Shown: piece after piece, positions 1-8,452 of the stretch
Layout: the number at the start of each line of letters is the position of its first letter
Numbering within the stretch: the first letter of the stretch is position 1
NCBI RefSeq assembly: GCF_001184025.1
Contig: NZ_BBYG01000019.1
Span: 310,001 to 374,000 of the forward strand
DNA from: Streptomyces maremycinicus
Lineage (GTDB): Bacteria > Actinomycetota > Actinomycetes > Streptomycetales > Streptomycetaceae
Length of the DNA: 64,000 nucleotides
Direction of reading: 5' to 3'
The notes under the pieces: model-generated
Told to the model about the DNA's origin: nothing
Database searches by the model: none
Seen by the model: only the letters and a program-made list of their open reading frames with translations
Made by a program: the position numbers and the translations under genes

Positions 1-393
1 CAGCGTGCGGTCGCCGAGCGGCTCGGCCCTGCGCAGGGCGCCGTACAGCACCCCGCGCACCCGGCGCCGCACGATCACCGGGATCGCCAGCACCGAGCGC
101 AGGCCCTCCTCGGCGACCGCCGCGTCGTACTCGTGGCTGATCTGCCGGGACAGGGAGTAGTCGGTCACCGCGCACGGGCGGGCCAGCGCCACCGCCTTGC
201 CACCGAGACCGTTTCCCGAGGTCACCGCCAGGCCGCGCAGCGCGAGGCCGGCCGCACCGCTGAACTCGCTGATCCGCATCCGCTGCCGCCCCGGCTCCAG
301 CAGACCGCCGAAGGCGACCGGCAGCCCCGTCGTCCGCCGCAGCCGCGCCAGCGCACCGCGAATCTCCACCGTTCCGGCCGCGTCTGCCGCCAC
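1..393 (-). CDS. GAF-domain regulator, N-terminal part, cut by window edge
   Basis: Reading the minus strand from a GTG at 393 gives 131 uninterrupted codons that run off the left edge. A purine-rich site (AAGGGCGAG) lies just upstream. The protein begins VAADAAGTVEIRGALARL and continues with a GAF-like pattern: an exposed segment LAVTSGNGLGGKAVALARP, then CAVTDYSLS, then LRSVLAIPVIVRRRVRGVLYGALR. This is the usual small-molecule GAF fold seen in actinobacterial GAF/LuxR-type regulators. The C-terminal output domain, probably an HTH, lies outside the window. The gene is divergent from the acyl-CoA synthetase operon, so it may regulate it; that is inference only. Confidence 0.7.
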   Translation of the reverse strand, partial: MAADAAGTVEIRGALARLRRTTGLPVAFGGLLEPGRQRMRISEFSGAAGLALRGLAVTSGNGLGGKAVALARPCAVTDYSLSRQISHEYDAAVAEEGLRSVLAIPVIVRRRVRGVLYGALRRAEPLGDRTL

Positions 394-587
394 GTTCTCG
401 CCCTTTCCGCGCGGCGTGGTGCCGCACACCCCCGTCCGGGGGTAGTGAGACCTGCATCACGGATTACACGATGGCAGAGAGCCGCCCGGCAATGGTCCGG
501 CACCACGGAGTGAGCCGCACGCGCCGACAGCACCCCCGAAGGCGCGGGCACGCAGGACCGAGCAAGCCAAGAAAGCACGGAGGACAG
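394..587. promoter_or_regulatory. Divergent intergenic region between GAF regulator and acyl-CoA synthetase operon
   Basis: This 194-bp region separates two divergent starts and must hold both promoters. I see an imperfect dyad (GTGAGACCTGCATCAC) near 447-462 but no convincing -35/-10 pair. GGAGG at 579-583 is the ribosome site for the gene starting at 588. Confidence 0.35.
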
Positions 588-2264
588 ATGACGACGGCGA
601 CGGCGACGGAGCGTTTCCGCAGAGCCCGCGACTTCCTGCTCGAACACCGCGAGGACTACCCGACCGCCTACGAGGGCTTCGAGTGGCCCCGCCCGGAGCA
701 CTTCAACTGGGCCCTCGACTGGTTCGACGTCATCGCCGACGGCAACGGACGCACCGCGCTGCACATCGTGGAAGAAGACGGTTCCGAGACCCGGCTCAGC
801 TTCGCCGAACTGTCCGAGCGCTCCGACCGGGTCGCCAACTGGCTGCGCGAGCGCGGCGTCGGCGCCGAGGACCGGATCCTCGTCATGCTCGGCAACCAGG
901 CCGAACTCTGGGAGACCGCGCTCGCCGCGATGAAGCTGCGCGCCGTCGTCATCCCGGCCACCCCGTTGCTCGGCCCCGCCGACCTCACCGACCGCGTCGA
1001 ACGCGGCCGGGTCCGGCACGTCCTCGTCCGCAGCACCGACACCGCCAAGTTCGACGAGGTCCCCGGCGACTACCGGCGCATCGCGGTCGGCGGCGCCCCC
1101 GAGGGCTGGCAGCGGTACGAGGACGCCTACACCGCCCCGGCCGGCTTCACGCCCGACGGCCCCACCCTGGCCGACGACCCGCTGATGCTCTACTTCACCT
1201 CCGGCACCACCGCCCGCCCCAAGCTGGTGGAGCACACCCACACCTCGTACCCGATCGGGCATCTGCCGACGATGTACTGGATCGGGCTCCGGCCCGGCGA
1301 CGTGCACCTCAACATCTCCTCGCCCGGCTGGGCCAAGCACGCCTGGTCCAACCTCTTCGCCCCCTGGAACGCCGAAGCGACCGTCTTCATCCACAACTAC
1401 ACCCGCTTCGACCCGGCCCGGCTGATGAGCGAGATGGACCGGGCCGGGGTCACGACGTTCTGCGCCCCGCCCACCGTCTGGCGCATGCTCATCCAGGCCG
1501 ACCTCAGCCAGCTGCGCGTCCCGCCCCGCGAGGCGGTGGCCGCGGGCGAGCCGCTCAATCCCGAGGTCGTCGAGCAGGTGCGGCGCGCCTGGGGGGTGAC
1601 CGTCCGGGACGGCTTCGGGCAGACCGAGACGGCCGTGCAGATCGCCAACAGTCCCGGACAGGAACTGAAGACCGGCTCGATGGGCCGCCCGAGTCCCGGC
1701 TACCGGGTGGAACTCCTCGACCCGGTGTCGGGCGAGCCGGGCGCGGCGGAGGGCGAGATCGCGCTGGACCTGGCGGACCGGCCGGTCGGCGTGATGACCG
1801 GCTACCACGGCGACGCCGACCGCACCGCGGAGGCGATGGCCGGCGGCTACTACCGCACCGGCGACATCGGCAGCCGGGACGAGAACGGCTACCTGACCTA
1901 CGTGGGCAGGGCAGACGACGTCTTCAAGGCCTCCGACTACAAGATCAGCCCGTTCGAGCTGGAGAGCGCGCTGCTGGAGCACGAGGCCGTCGCCGAGGCG
2001 GCCGTCGTCCCCGCCCCGGACGCGCTGCGGCTCGCCGTGCCCAAGGCGTACGTCGTGCTCGCCGAAGGCTGGGAGCCGGGCCCCGACACCGCGAAGGTGC
2101 TGTTCGAGCACTCCCGCGAGGTCCTCGCCCCCTACAAGCGCGTCCGCCGTCTGGAGTTCGCCCCGCTGCCCAAGACGGTGAGCGGCAAGATCCGCCGGAT
2201 CGAGCTGCGGGAGGCGACCGAGGCGGGTTCGCCGGACGAGTACCGCGAGGAGGACTTCCGGTGA
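588..2264 (+). CDS. Acyl-CoA synthetase, AMP-binding (medium-chain/aryl type)
   Basis: A 558-aa ANL-superfamily adenylate-forming enzyme that should activate a carboxylic acid as the acyl-AMP and pass it to CoA in the cytoplasm. The P-loop reads YFTSGTTARPK, followed by GFGQTETAVQ (A5) and YRTGDIGSRDENGYLTYVGRADD (A7/A8 hinge), with the C-terminal catalytic lysine in KTVSGKIRR. The pattern resembles medium-chain acyl-CoA or benzoate-type ligases rather than long-chain FadD. ATG at 588 is chosen because GGAGG sits five bases upstream; the open frame extends to 471 but without a ribosome site or conserved sequence. It overlaps the next ligase gene by four bases, so the two are translationally coupled. 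Substrate is unknown. Confidence 0.88.
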   Translation: MTTATATERFRRARDFLLEHREDYPTAYEGFEWPRPEHFNWALDWFDVIADGNGRTALHIVEEDGSETRLSFAELSERSDRVANWLRERGVGAEDRILVMLGNQAELWETALAAMKLRAVVIPATPLLGPADLTDRVERGRVRHVLVRSTDTAKFDEVPGDYRRIAVGGAPEGWQRYEDAYTAPAGFTPDGPTLADDPLMLYFTSGTTARPKLVEHTHTSYPIGHLPTMYWIGLRPGDVHLNISSPGWAKHAWSNLFAPWNAEATVFIHNYTRFDPARLMSEMDRAGVTTFCAPPTVWRMLIQADLSQLRVPPREAVAAGEPLNPEVVEQVRRAWGVTVRDGFGQTETAVQIANSPGQELKTGSMGRPSPGYRVELLDPVSGEPGAAEGEIALDLADRPVGVMTGYHGDADRTAEAMAGGYYRTGDIGSRDENGYLTYVGRADDVFKASDYKISPFELESALLEHEAVAEAAVVPAPDALRLAVPKAYVVLAEGWEPGPDTAKVLFEHSREVLAPYKRVRRLEFAPLPKTVSGKIRRIELREATEAGSPDEYREEDFR

Positions 2265-3892
2265 GCGAGGAGTCGTACGCCCGGGGCGAGGCCGTCTCGT
2301 ACGCGCACGGGACGAGCGCCACCGCGCTGCTCGGGGACACCATCGGCGACAACCTGGACCGGACGGCGCGGCGCTGGCCGGACCGCGAGGCGCTGGTCGA
2401 CGTGGTGTCCGGACGGCGCTGGACGTACCGGCGGTTCGTCGAGGACGTGGACCGGCTGGCGTACGCGCTGCTCGCGAGCGGGGTCGCCAAGGGCGACCGG
2501 GTGGGCATCTGGGCGGTCAACTGCGCGGAGTGGGTGCTCGTCCAGTACGCCACCGCCCGCATCGGCGCGATCATGGTGAACATCAACCCGGCGTACCGCA
2601 CGCACGAGGTCGAGTACGTCCTGCGACAGGCCGGGATCTCCTTGCTGTTCGCCTCGCTCAGCCATCGGACGAGCGACTACCGCGCGATGGTCGAGGAGGT
2701 GCACGGCAACTGCCCGCGACTGCGGGAGACCGTGTACTTCGGGGATCCGAGCTGGGACGCGTTGCTGCGACGCGGGACGTCCGACCTGTACGAGGCTTTT
2801 CATACTCGGGTGAACGAGTTGTCCTGCGACGACCCGGTCAACATCCAGTACACCTCGGGCACCACGGGTTTCCCCAAGGGCGCCACCCTCTCCCACCACA
2901 ACATTCTCAACAACGGCTACTTCGTGGGCGAGTCGATCGCCTACAGCGAGCAGGACCGGATCTGCGTCCCGGTGCCCTTCTACCACTGCTTCGGCATGGT
3001 CATGGGAAACCTGGCGGCCACCTCGCACGGCGCCTGCATCGTCGTCCCCGCCCCGTCCTTCGACCCGAAGGCCACGCTGGAAGCCGTCCAGCGGGAGCGG
3101 TGCACCTCCCTGTACGGCGTCCCGACCATGTTCATCGCGGAGTTGAACCTGCCCGACTTCGCGGCCTACGACCTCTCCTCCCTGCGCACCGGCATCATGG
3201 CGGGCTCGCCCTGCCCGGTCGAGGTGATGAAAAGGGTGGTCGCCGAGATGAACATGGCGGAGGTGTCGATCTGTTACGGCATGACAGAGACCTCACCCGT
3301 GTCCACCCAGACCCGCCGTGAGGACGACCTGGAGCACCGCACCGGCACCGTGGGCAGGGTCCTGCCGCACATCGAGGTGAAGGTCGTGGACCCGGTGGAC
3401 GGCGTGACCCGGCCGCGCGGTGTCGCGGGCGAGCTGTGCACCCGCGGCTACAGCGTGATGCTCGGCTACTGGAACGAGCCCGAGAAGACCGCCGAGTCGA
3501 TCGACGCGGGCCGCTGGATGCACACCGGGGACCTGGCGGTGATGCGTGAGGACGGGTACGTCGAGATCGTCGGCCGGATCAAGGACATGATCATCCGGGG
3601 CGGGGAGAACATCTACCCGCGCGAGATCGAGGAGTTCCTCTACGGCCACCCGGGGATCCGGGACGTCCAGGTCGTCGGCGTCCCGCACGAGCGGTACGGC
3701 GAGGAGGTCCTCGCCTGTGTGATCCCGGCCGACGCGGCGGCGCCTCCTTCGCTGGAGGAACTGCGCGCCTACTGCGAGGGCCGGCTGGCGCACTACAAGA
3801 TCCCGAGCAGGCTGCGGATCATGGAGGCCTTCCCGATGACCGTCTCGGGGAAGGTGCGCAAGATCGAGCTGCGTGAGGGGTACGCGCGGTAG
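2261..3892 (+). CDS. Fatty acid/acyl-CoA ligase, AMP-binding (FadD/ACSF2 type)
   Basis: A 543-aa adenylate-forming ligase. Motifs in order: QYTSGTTGFPKGATLSH (P-loop), the family-typical VPFYHCFGMVMG, CYGMTETSPVS, MHTGDLAVMREDGYVEIVGRIKDM, and PMTVSGKVRKIELRE with the adenylation lysine. This is the ACSF2/FadD-like branch, distinct from the upstream ligase. GTG at 2261 overlaps the upstream TGA and is preceded by GAGGAGG, which decides the start even though the frame is open far upstream. The pairing of two ligases suggests degradation or use of related acyl substrates, but none can be named from sequence. Confidence 0.9.
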   Translation: MSEESYARGEAVSYAHGTSATALLGDTIGDNLDRTARRWPDREALVDVVSGRRWTYRRFVEDVDRLAYALLASGVAKGDRVGIWAVNCAEWVLVQYATARIGAIMVNINPAYRTHEVEYVLRQAGISLLFASLSHRTSDYRAMVEEVHGNCPRLRETVYFGDPSWDALLRRGTSDLYEAFHTRVNELSCDDPVNIQYTSGTTGFPKGATLSHHNILNNGYFVGESIAYSEQDRICVPVPFYHCFGMVMGNLAATSHGACIVVPAPSFDPKATLEAVQRERCTSLYGVPTMFIAELNLPDFAAYDLSSLRTGIMAGSPCPVEVMKRVVAEMNMAEVSICYGMTETSPVSTQTRREDDLEHRTGTVGRVLPHIEVKVVDPVDGVTRPRGVAGELCTRGYSVMLGYWNEPEKTAESIDAGRWMHTGDLAVMREDGYVEIVGRIKDMIIRGGENIYPREIEEFLYGHPGIRDVQVVGVPHERYGEEVLACVIPADAAAPPSLEELRAYCEGRLAHYKIPSRLRIMEAFPMTVSGKVRKIELREGYAR

Positions 3893-3990
3893 CGGGGTTT
3901 CGGTGCTCCGGGTTCCCCGGTTCCCTCCGGTTCCCTCCGGGTTCTTCATGTTCCGCGGGTTCCGCGCGTTCTCCGGGGCCGGGGCAATCC
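3893..3990. repeat. GGTTCC-rich short tandem repeats downstream of ligase operon
   Basis: The space between the convergent ligase operon and the next gene is filled by imperfect repeats of CCGGTTCCCTCC and related GGTTCCGCG words. Clear adjacent copies lie around 3920-3950. No gene or clean terminator is visible. Confidence 0.5.
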
Positions 3991-4018
3991 GGGGTTCCGC
4001 GTGGCGGTGGCCGTCGTC

Positions 4019-4828
4019 TCAGGCGCCTTCGGCGTCGAGGGCGTCGGCCGTCGCGTTGACCGGCTGCGGGGTACCCGTCAGGTCCAGGACGAAGAGCGGT
4101 ACGCGCAGCAGGTCGGCCCGGGCGCGGGCGTCCTCGGCGTACCCGGCGAGGGAGAAGTAGACGCAGTCCGCGGACGCCGTCATGGCCGTCAGCCACAGAC
4201 ACTCCACGTCCCGCAGTGAGGCCGGCCGCACGCTGGGGTCGACCTGGGCCACGAGCCCGCGGGCGGCGAGACCGATCCCGGACGTGGGCCGCTGATCGGC
4301 CCGCCGGATGTCGTCGTGGCCCAGCCAGTTCAGGTAGAGCGCGGCGGCGGTGACCGCGTCACGAGCGGTACGGATGGCGACGGGCCGGAAGGCCCGCCGT
4401 CGCGCTGCACCAGCACCGGCACCTCCACTGGCACGATCACTGGCACGATCACCACCACCAGCACCAGCGCTGTCACCGGCACCGGCACCGGCCGATCCCG
4501 TCTCCGGCCCTGCCTCGGGCTCGGCCTGTGGCGCGGGCTCGGATCCGGGCGTGGAGGTCGGGTCGGTCACCGGGATGCGTATCACCGCTCCGCAGGCGCA
4601 GCCCAGTTCGGGGTGGGGCCACTGGTGCCGACGGTGACAGGCGGGACACCGCAGGGCGATCCACTCGTCGTCCCACGCCCGGTGGGCGACGGTGGTCGGC
4701 GCCGTCCGCCGGTCGTACACCGGCGTGACGGGAGCACCGCACACACACGGGTAGCACGGTGCGGTGTAGAGGCGCTCGCGCCGACAGGCCGGGCAGCGCA
4801 CCGGCACGCTCTCGGACATGGCCCCCAT
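4019..4828 (-). CDS. Zinc-ribbon protein with degenerate Mrr-like restriction endonuclease domain
   Basis: A 269-aa protein in three parts. Residues 1-85 carry four cysteine pairs or knuckles (CPAC, CYPCVCG, CPAC, CACG), which look like two zinc ribbons. Residues 90-150 are a low-complexity Gly/Ala/Ser/Asp linker. Residues 155-269 resemble the Mrr_cat fold (GIGLAARGLVAQVD ... CVYFSLAGYAEDARARADLLRVPLFVLDLTG), similar to streptomycete restriction-endonuclease-like proteins. In active Mrr domains the core motif is D...QxK; here it reads QVD, so the catalytic Lys appears lost. The start at 4828 has GGAGG six bases upstream; an in-frame ATG at 4819 is the alternative. Function is unknown; DNA binding is a reasonable guess. 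Confidence 0.7.
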   Translation of the reverse strand: MGAMSESVPVRCPACRRERLYTAPCYPCVCGAPVTPVYDRRTAPTTVAHRAWDDEWIALRCPACHRRHQWPHPELGCACGAVIRIPVTDPTSTPGSEPAPQAEPEAGPETGSAGAGAGDSAGAGGGDRASDRASGGAGAGAARRRAFRPVAIRTARDAVTAAALYLNWLGHDDIRRADQRPTSGIGLAARGLVAQVDPSVRPASLRDVECLWLTAMTASADCVYFSLAGYAEDARARADLLRVPLFVLDLTGTPQPVNATADALDAEGA

Positions 4829-4890
4829 GGTCCTCCTCCGGCCCCCGCTTGTCCGTCTCTTGACGACCTTCGCGCGCCCACTTACATTGT

Positions 4891-4905
4891 TTCCAGATAG
4901 TAGAA
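4891..4905. promoter_or_regulatory. Degenerate operator copy upstream of gcl
   Basis: TTCCA-GATAG-TAGAA is a weak version of the TTCCG-N5-CGGAA operator, placed exactly 21 bp (two helical turns) upstream of the strong copy at 4912. Confidence 0.5.
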
Positions 4906-4911
4906 AGTATT

Positions 4912-4926
4912 TTCCGCATTACGGAA
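4912..4926. promoter_or_regulatory. Operator TTCCG-N5-CGGAA upstream of gcl
   Basis: TTCCG-CATTA-CGGAA is a perfect 5-bp inverted repeat with a 5-bp spacer, 105 bp before the gcl start. The same element occurs before hyi (10243) and, with one change, before uraD (11144). It is probably the binding site of the regulator of glyoxylate/ureide metabolism. An IclR-family AllR-type protein is a candidate, but no such gene lies in the window. Confidence 0.75.
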
Positions 4927-5030
4927 GTGTGCGGATTGCTGAAAACCGATGGAAGGGCTCACCGCGGGGCGCGACGGGAGAGCGAATCCGACAGCTGAAG
5001 CAGCTGAAGCAGTCGAAGCAGGAGTAGCCC

Positions 5031-6815
5031 ATGGCTCGTATGACCGCTGCCCGCGCGGCAGTCGAGATCCTCAAGCGCGAAGGCGTCACCAACGCGTTCG
5101 GTGTGCCTGGCGCGGCGATCAACCCCTTCTACGCGGCGCTCGAGGCATCCGGCGGCATCCACCACACCCTCGCCCGTCATGTCGAGGGCGCGTCGCACAT
5201 GGCGGAGGGCTACACCCGCACCCGCCCGGGCGCCATCGGTGTGTGTGTCGGCACCTCGGGGCCGGCCGGCACCGACATGATCACCGGGCTGTACTCCGCC
5301 ATCGGGGACTCCATACCGATCCTGTGCATCACGGGTCAGGCCCCGACCGCCGTGATCCACAAGGAGGATTTCCAGGCCGTCGACATCGCCTCCATCGCCA
5401 AGCCGGTGACCAAGATGGCGGTCACCGTCCTGGAGGCGGCGCAGGTCCCCGGCGTCTTCCAGCAGGCCTTCCATCTCATGCGCTCCGGCCGGCCGGGGCC
5501 GGTCCTGATCGACCTGCCGGTCGACGTCCAGCAGACGGAGATCGAGTTCGACGTGGAGACGTACGAGCCGCTGCCCGTCTACAAGCCGGCCGCGACCCGT
5601 GCGCAGATCGCCAAGGCGCTCTCGATGCTGAACGCGTCCGAGCGGCCGCTGATCGTCGCGGGCGGCGGTGTGATCACGGCCGACGCCGCCGAACTGCTCG
5701 TTGAATTCGCCGAGTTGACGGGTACTCCGGTCATCCCGACGCTGATGGGCTGGGGTGCGATCCCCGACGACCACGAGCTGAACGCCGGCATGGTCGGCCT
5801 CCAGACCTCGCACCGCTACGGCAACGCGACGTTCCTTGAGTCCGACTTCGTCCTCGGTATCGGCAACCGCTGGGCCAACCGCCACACCGGCCGCGTCGAC
5901 GTCTACACGGCCGGCCGCACCTTCGTCCACGTCGACGTCGAGCCCACCCAGATCGGCAAGATCTTCGCTCCGGACTACGGGATCGCCTCGGACGCGAAGG
6001 CCGCTCTGGAGCTGTTCGTCGAGGCGGCGAGGGAGGCGAGGACCGCGGGCACCCTTCCCGACCGTTCCGCCTGGGCGGCCGCCGCGCAGGAGAAGAAGGC
6101 GACCCTCCAGCGCCGTACGCACTTCGACGACATCCCGATCAAGCCGCAGCGCGTCTACGAGGAGATGAACAAGGCGTTCGGTCCGGAGACCCGGTACGTC
6201 ACCACCATCGGGCTCTCGCAGATAGCGGGCGCCCAGATGCTGCACGTCTACCGGCCGCGCCACTGGATCAACTGCGGGCAGGCGGGGCCCCTGGGCTGGA
6301 CCGTCCCGGCGGCGCTGGGCGTGGCGAAGGCCGACCCGGAGGCGCAGGTCGTCGCCCTCTCCGGGGACTACGACTTCCAGTTCATGATCGAGGAGCTGGC
6401 GGTCGGCGCGCAGCACAAGATCCCTTACGTCCACGTCCTCGTCAACAACTCCTACCTGGGGCTGATCCGGCAGGCGCAGCGGGCGTTCGACATCGACTTC
6501 CAGGTCAACCTGGAGTTCGAGAACATCAATTCGCCCGAGCTGGGTGTGTACGGCGTCGATCACGTCAAGGTCGCCGAAGGCCTCGGATGCAGGGCGATCC
6601 GGGTGACGGACCCCGCCGAGCTGGGAGCCGCCTTCGAGCAGGCCAAGAAGCTGGCGGCCGAGTTCCGGGTGCCGGTCGTCGTGGAGGCGATCCTGGAGCG
6701 CGTCACCAACATCTCGATGAGCGGCACCAATGACATCGGCAACGTGGTGGAGTTCGAGGAACTCGCCACCGAGCCGGGGCATGCGCCGACGTCGATCAGG
6801 ACGCTCAAGGTCTGA
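5031..6815 (+). CDS. gcl: Glyoxylate carboligase (tartronate-semialdehyde synthase)
   Basis: A 594-aa ThDP-dependent enzyme that condenses two glyoxylate molecules to tartronate semialdehyde and CO2. The N-terminal Pyr domain reads RHVEGASHMAEGYTR: the position that is the catalytic Glu in most ThDP enzymes is Val, which is the hallmark of glyoxylate carboligase (Val51 in E. coli). The C-terminal PP domain carries the ThDP/Mg motif SGDYDFQFMIEELAVG ... LVNN. Length matches the family. ATG at 5031 follows AGGAG with a 6-base gap. It is a monocistronic unit ending in a strong hairpin and sharing its operator with hyi/glxR, which process its product to glycerate. Confidence 0.96.
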   Translation: MARMTAARAAVEILKREGVTNAFGVPGAAINPFYAALEASGGIHHTLARHVEGASHMAEGYTRTRPGAIGVCVGTSGPAGTDMITGLYSAIGDSIPILCITGQAPTAVIHKEDFQAVDIASIAKPVTKMAVTVLEAAQVPGVFQQAFHLMRSGRPGPVLIDLPVDVQQTEIEFDVETYEPLPVYKPAATRAQIAKALSMLNASERPLIVAGGGVITADAAELLVEFAELTGTPVIPTLMGWGAIPDDHELNAGMVGLQTSHRYGNATFLESDFVLGIGNRWANRHTGRVDVYTAGRTFVHVDVEPTQIGKIFAPDYGIASDAKAALELFVEAAREARTAGTLPDRSAWAAAAQEKKATLQRRTHFDDIPIKPQRVYEEMNKAFGPETRYVTTIGLSQIAGAQMLHVYRPRHWINCGQAGPLGWTVPAALGVAKADPEAQVVALSGDYDFQFMIEELAVGAQHKIPYVHVLVNNSYLGLIRQAQRAFDIDFQVNLEFENINSPELGVYGVDHVKVAEGLGCRAIRVTDPAELGAAFEQAKKLAAEFRVPVVVEAILERVTNISMSGTNDIGNVVEFEELATEPGHAPTSIRTLKV

Positions 6816-6833
6816 GCCGTCGCGGCTCGTTGT

Positions 6834-6874
6834 CGCAGAGGGCGGCCCATCCACTGGATGGGCCGCCCTCTGCG
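6834..6874. terminator. Hairpin terminator after gcl
   Basis: A perfect inverted repeat with 20-bp arms around a single central base (starts CGCAGAGGGCGG, ends CCGCCCTCTGCG), 19 bp after the gcl stop. It has no T-tract, as is normal in streptomycetes, and may serve the convergent gene ending at 6904 too. Confidence 0.88.
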
Positions 6875-6903
6875 TACGCGTTTTCCGCGACCGTTTCGCG
6901 CGC

Positions 6904-7527
6904 TCAGTCCGAGCCGCCGCCGCCCCCGCCGTCCCCTCCGCCACAGGAGTACGTCATCGTCCCGCCCGTGCCGCCGCCGCGCGGTGCGCGCCGGTGGAAT
7001 CCCGTGTCCGCCACCTCGGCCCGGGCGATCAGACCCGCCCGCAGAGCGAAGCGCGCCGCCAGGACACTCAGCGCCGGTTCGCCGTACAGGGCCACCGCCA
7101 TCAGGACGTCGTCCGTCGACAGCCCCTTCCGGCCGGCGGGGAGCGGATGCCCGTCCCGCAGGGCGCGCAGGGCGCGTCGGGCGGCGCGGGTCCGGCGCGG
7201 CGGAAGCGAGCGCAGCATCCGTGCCGCCACCAGCTCGGCCCGCAGTGCGGACAGCGCCTCCCGCACACCGGGCCGGGCCTCCAGCTCCGCGATGCTCGCG
7301 GGCCGCGGAAGTGCCGCGTACACCGCCTGAGGCAGGGGCGGCAGGGCCGGCTGGGCCGCCGAGGCGGTCCCCGTCACCGCCGTCGCCCGGATCCGGCACG
7401 GTCTCCCCGCGTCGGCCAGGCCGCTCAGCCGGAGGGCGAGCACGGCCACCGTCACCGCCGCCCGCGGACCGCCGCGCAGCAGCGCGACCTCGTACGGCTC
7501 GAGTCGGACCGACGTACCACCGCTCAT
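6904..7527 (-). CDS. TIGR04222-like protein with Gly-rich cysteine tail
   Basis: A 207-aa protein starting MSGGTSVRLEPYEVALLRGGPR, the opening pattern of actinobacterial TIGR04222-type proteins, which often carry this region after membrane helices. Here no membrane segments are seen. Two related helical blocks occur: VYAALPRPASIAELEARPGVREALSALR and ADTDDVLMAVALYGEP-like sequence near residues 140-180. The C terminus is Gly-rich with one cysteine (SCGGGDGGGGGGSD). The start at 7527 keeps the conserved opening; an upstream in-frame extension to 7587 has no support. Function is unknown. Confidence 0.65.
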   Translation of the reverse strand: MSGGTSVRLEPYEVALLRGGPRAAVTVAVLALRLSGLADAGRPCRIRATAVTGTASAAQPALPPLPQAVYAALPRPASIAELEARPGVREALSALRAELVAARMLRSLPPRRTRAARRALRALRDGHPLPAGRKGLSTDDVLMAVALYGEPALSVLAARFALRAGLIARAEVADTGFHRRAPRGGGTGGTMTYSCGGGDGGGGGGSD

Positions 7528-7660
7528 GTCCCCACCCCCGGAGCGAGGCCCGCCGCCCCCGTGTCGGCGGGCCCCGCGTGACCACAATGTGCCCTTCCCC
7601 AGGGGTGGTTGAAGCCTGCCGACCCGAGTTCAGAGGTTGATTTGAGGTTGGCGTGCCCGG

Positions 7661-7909
7661 CTACTCCTCGTGGGTGTGCCCGTGCTCCTCCGACAGTCCC
7701 GGCCAGTCGTCGGGGCCGCCGCCCTGCCACTCGATGAGGTCGCTCTCCTCCACCTCGATCCGGTCCAGGTCGGCCAGGCGGAGGATCTCGACGACGTCGT
7801 CGAGGTGCGAGGCGACTCCGAGGACGGTGTCTCCCGAGGTGACCCGCCGGGACCCGTCCAGCGCCGGAGGGTGGACCACGATGTGCGGATACGGGGTCGT
7901 ATTGTCCAT
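7661..7909 (-). CDS. Small hypothetical acidic protein, probably leaderless
   Basis: An 82-aa protein (MDNTTPYPHIVVHPPALDGS ... LSEEHGHTHEE). It is acidic, with a His/Glu-rich tail and a middle resembling a small ligand- or partner-binding fold (RRVTSGDTVLGVASHLDDVVEILRLADLD). No family is recognised. There is no ribosome site. Instead an AT-rich stretch on the minus strand (ATAGATATAAATACAG) places a -10-like TATAAA a few bases before the ATG codons at 7915 and 7909, which fits leaderless translation. Either ATG could be used. It is followed by the convergent-free region up to 7527. Confidence 0.55.
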   Translation of the reverse strand: MDNTTPYPHIVVHPPALDGSRRVTSGDTVLGVASHLDDVVEILRLADLDRIEVEESDLIEWQGGGPDDWPGLSEEHGHTHEE

Positions 7910-8452
7910 GTTCATAACTGTATTTATATCTATATCCACGTCCTGGTCGACGCCCTTTCCGCAGGGCAACGCGCAGCGCTCCCTCGTCGGTCCTGCTGAC
8001 GGGGGAGCGCTGGGGCATGGATGGCCGTCCGACGGCGCGAGGCTGGGCGCGACAGGACGTTCGCGCCGCCGGACGGAGCTTTGTCGGGCCTCGCCGGGGG
8101 CGAGGTCGGGGCAGGGACCGCGGCGGGTCGCGACGGAGCCGGGGCGGGCTTCCCTCAGGTCGAGAAGCGGGCCCCGTTCCTTCACCACCGCACTGGCTCG
8201 CTCGCCGCCGCGGTCCTCGCCCTGCCCGCGCCGGTGTCCGGCGACCACCCCTCATCCGGGTCGCACGGCACGGCCGCGGGCCGCGTGCACCTCACCATGA
8301 CGTTGCGTCAGGTTCCGTGCACGAGTCTGGTGTTCGTCGTCGCCGGGACGGTGTGTGCCGGGCGTCGACAGGTTGCTCGGGAACGGTTTCCGGGCGGCGT
8401 CGCCGCCTGGGCGCGACAGGACAGATGTCAGCGACGGCGCCGCCCGGAAGTC
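7910..8452. other. Gene-poor intergenic region with a 16-bp direct repeat
   Basis: No convincing gene is present in these 543 bp on either strand. They include the AT-rich putative promoter of the small gene (7915-7945) and two exact copies of CTGGGCGCGACAGGAC at 8043-8058 and 8407-8422. An imperfect GC hairpin just beyond the glxR stop (about 8393-8449) may terminate the hyi-glxR transcript. Confidence 0.5.
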
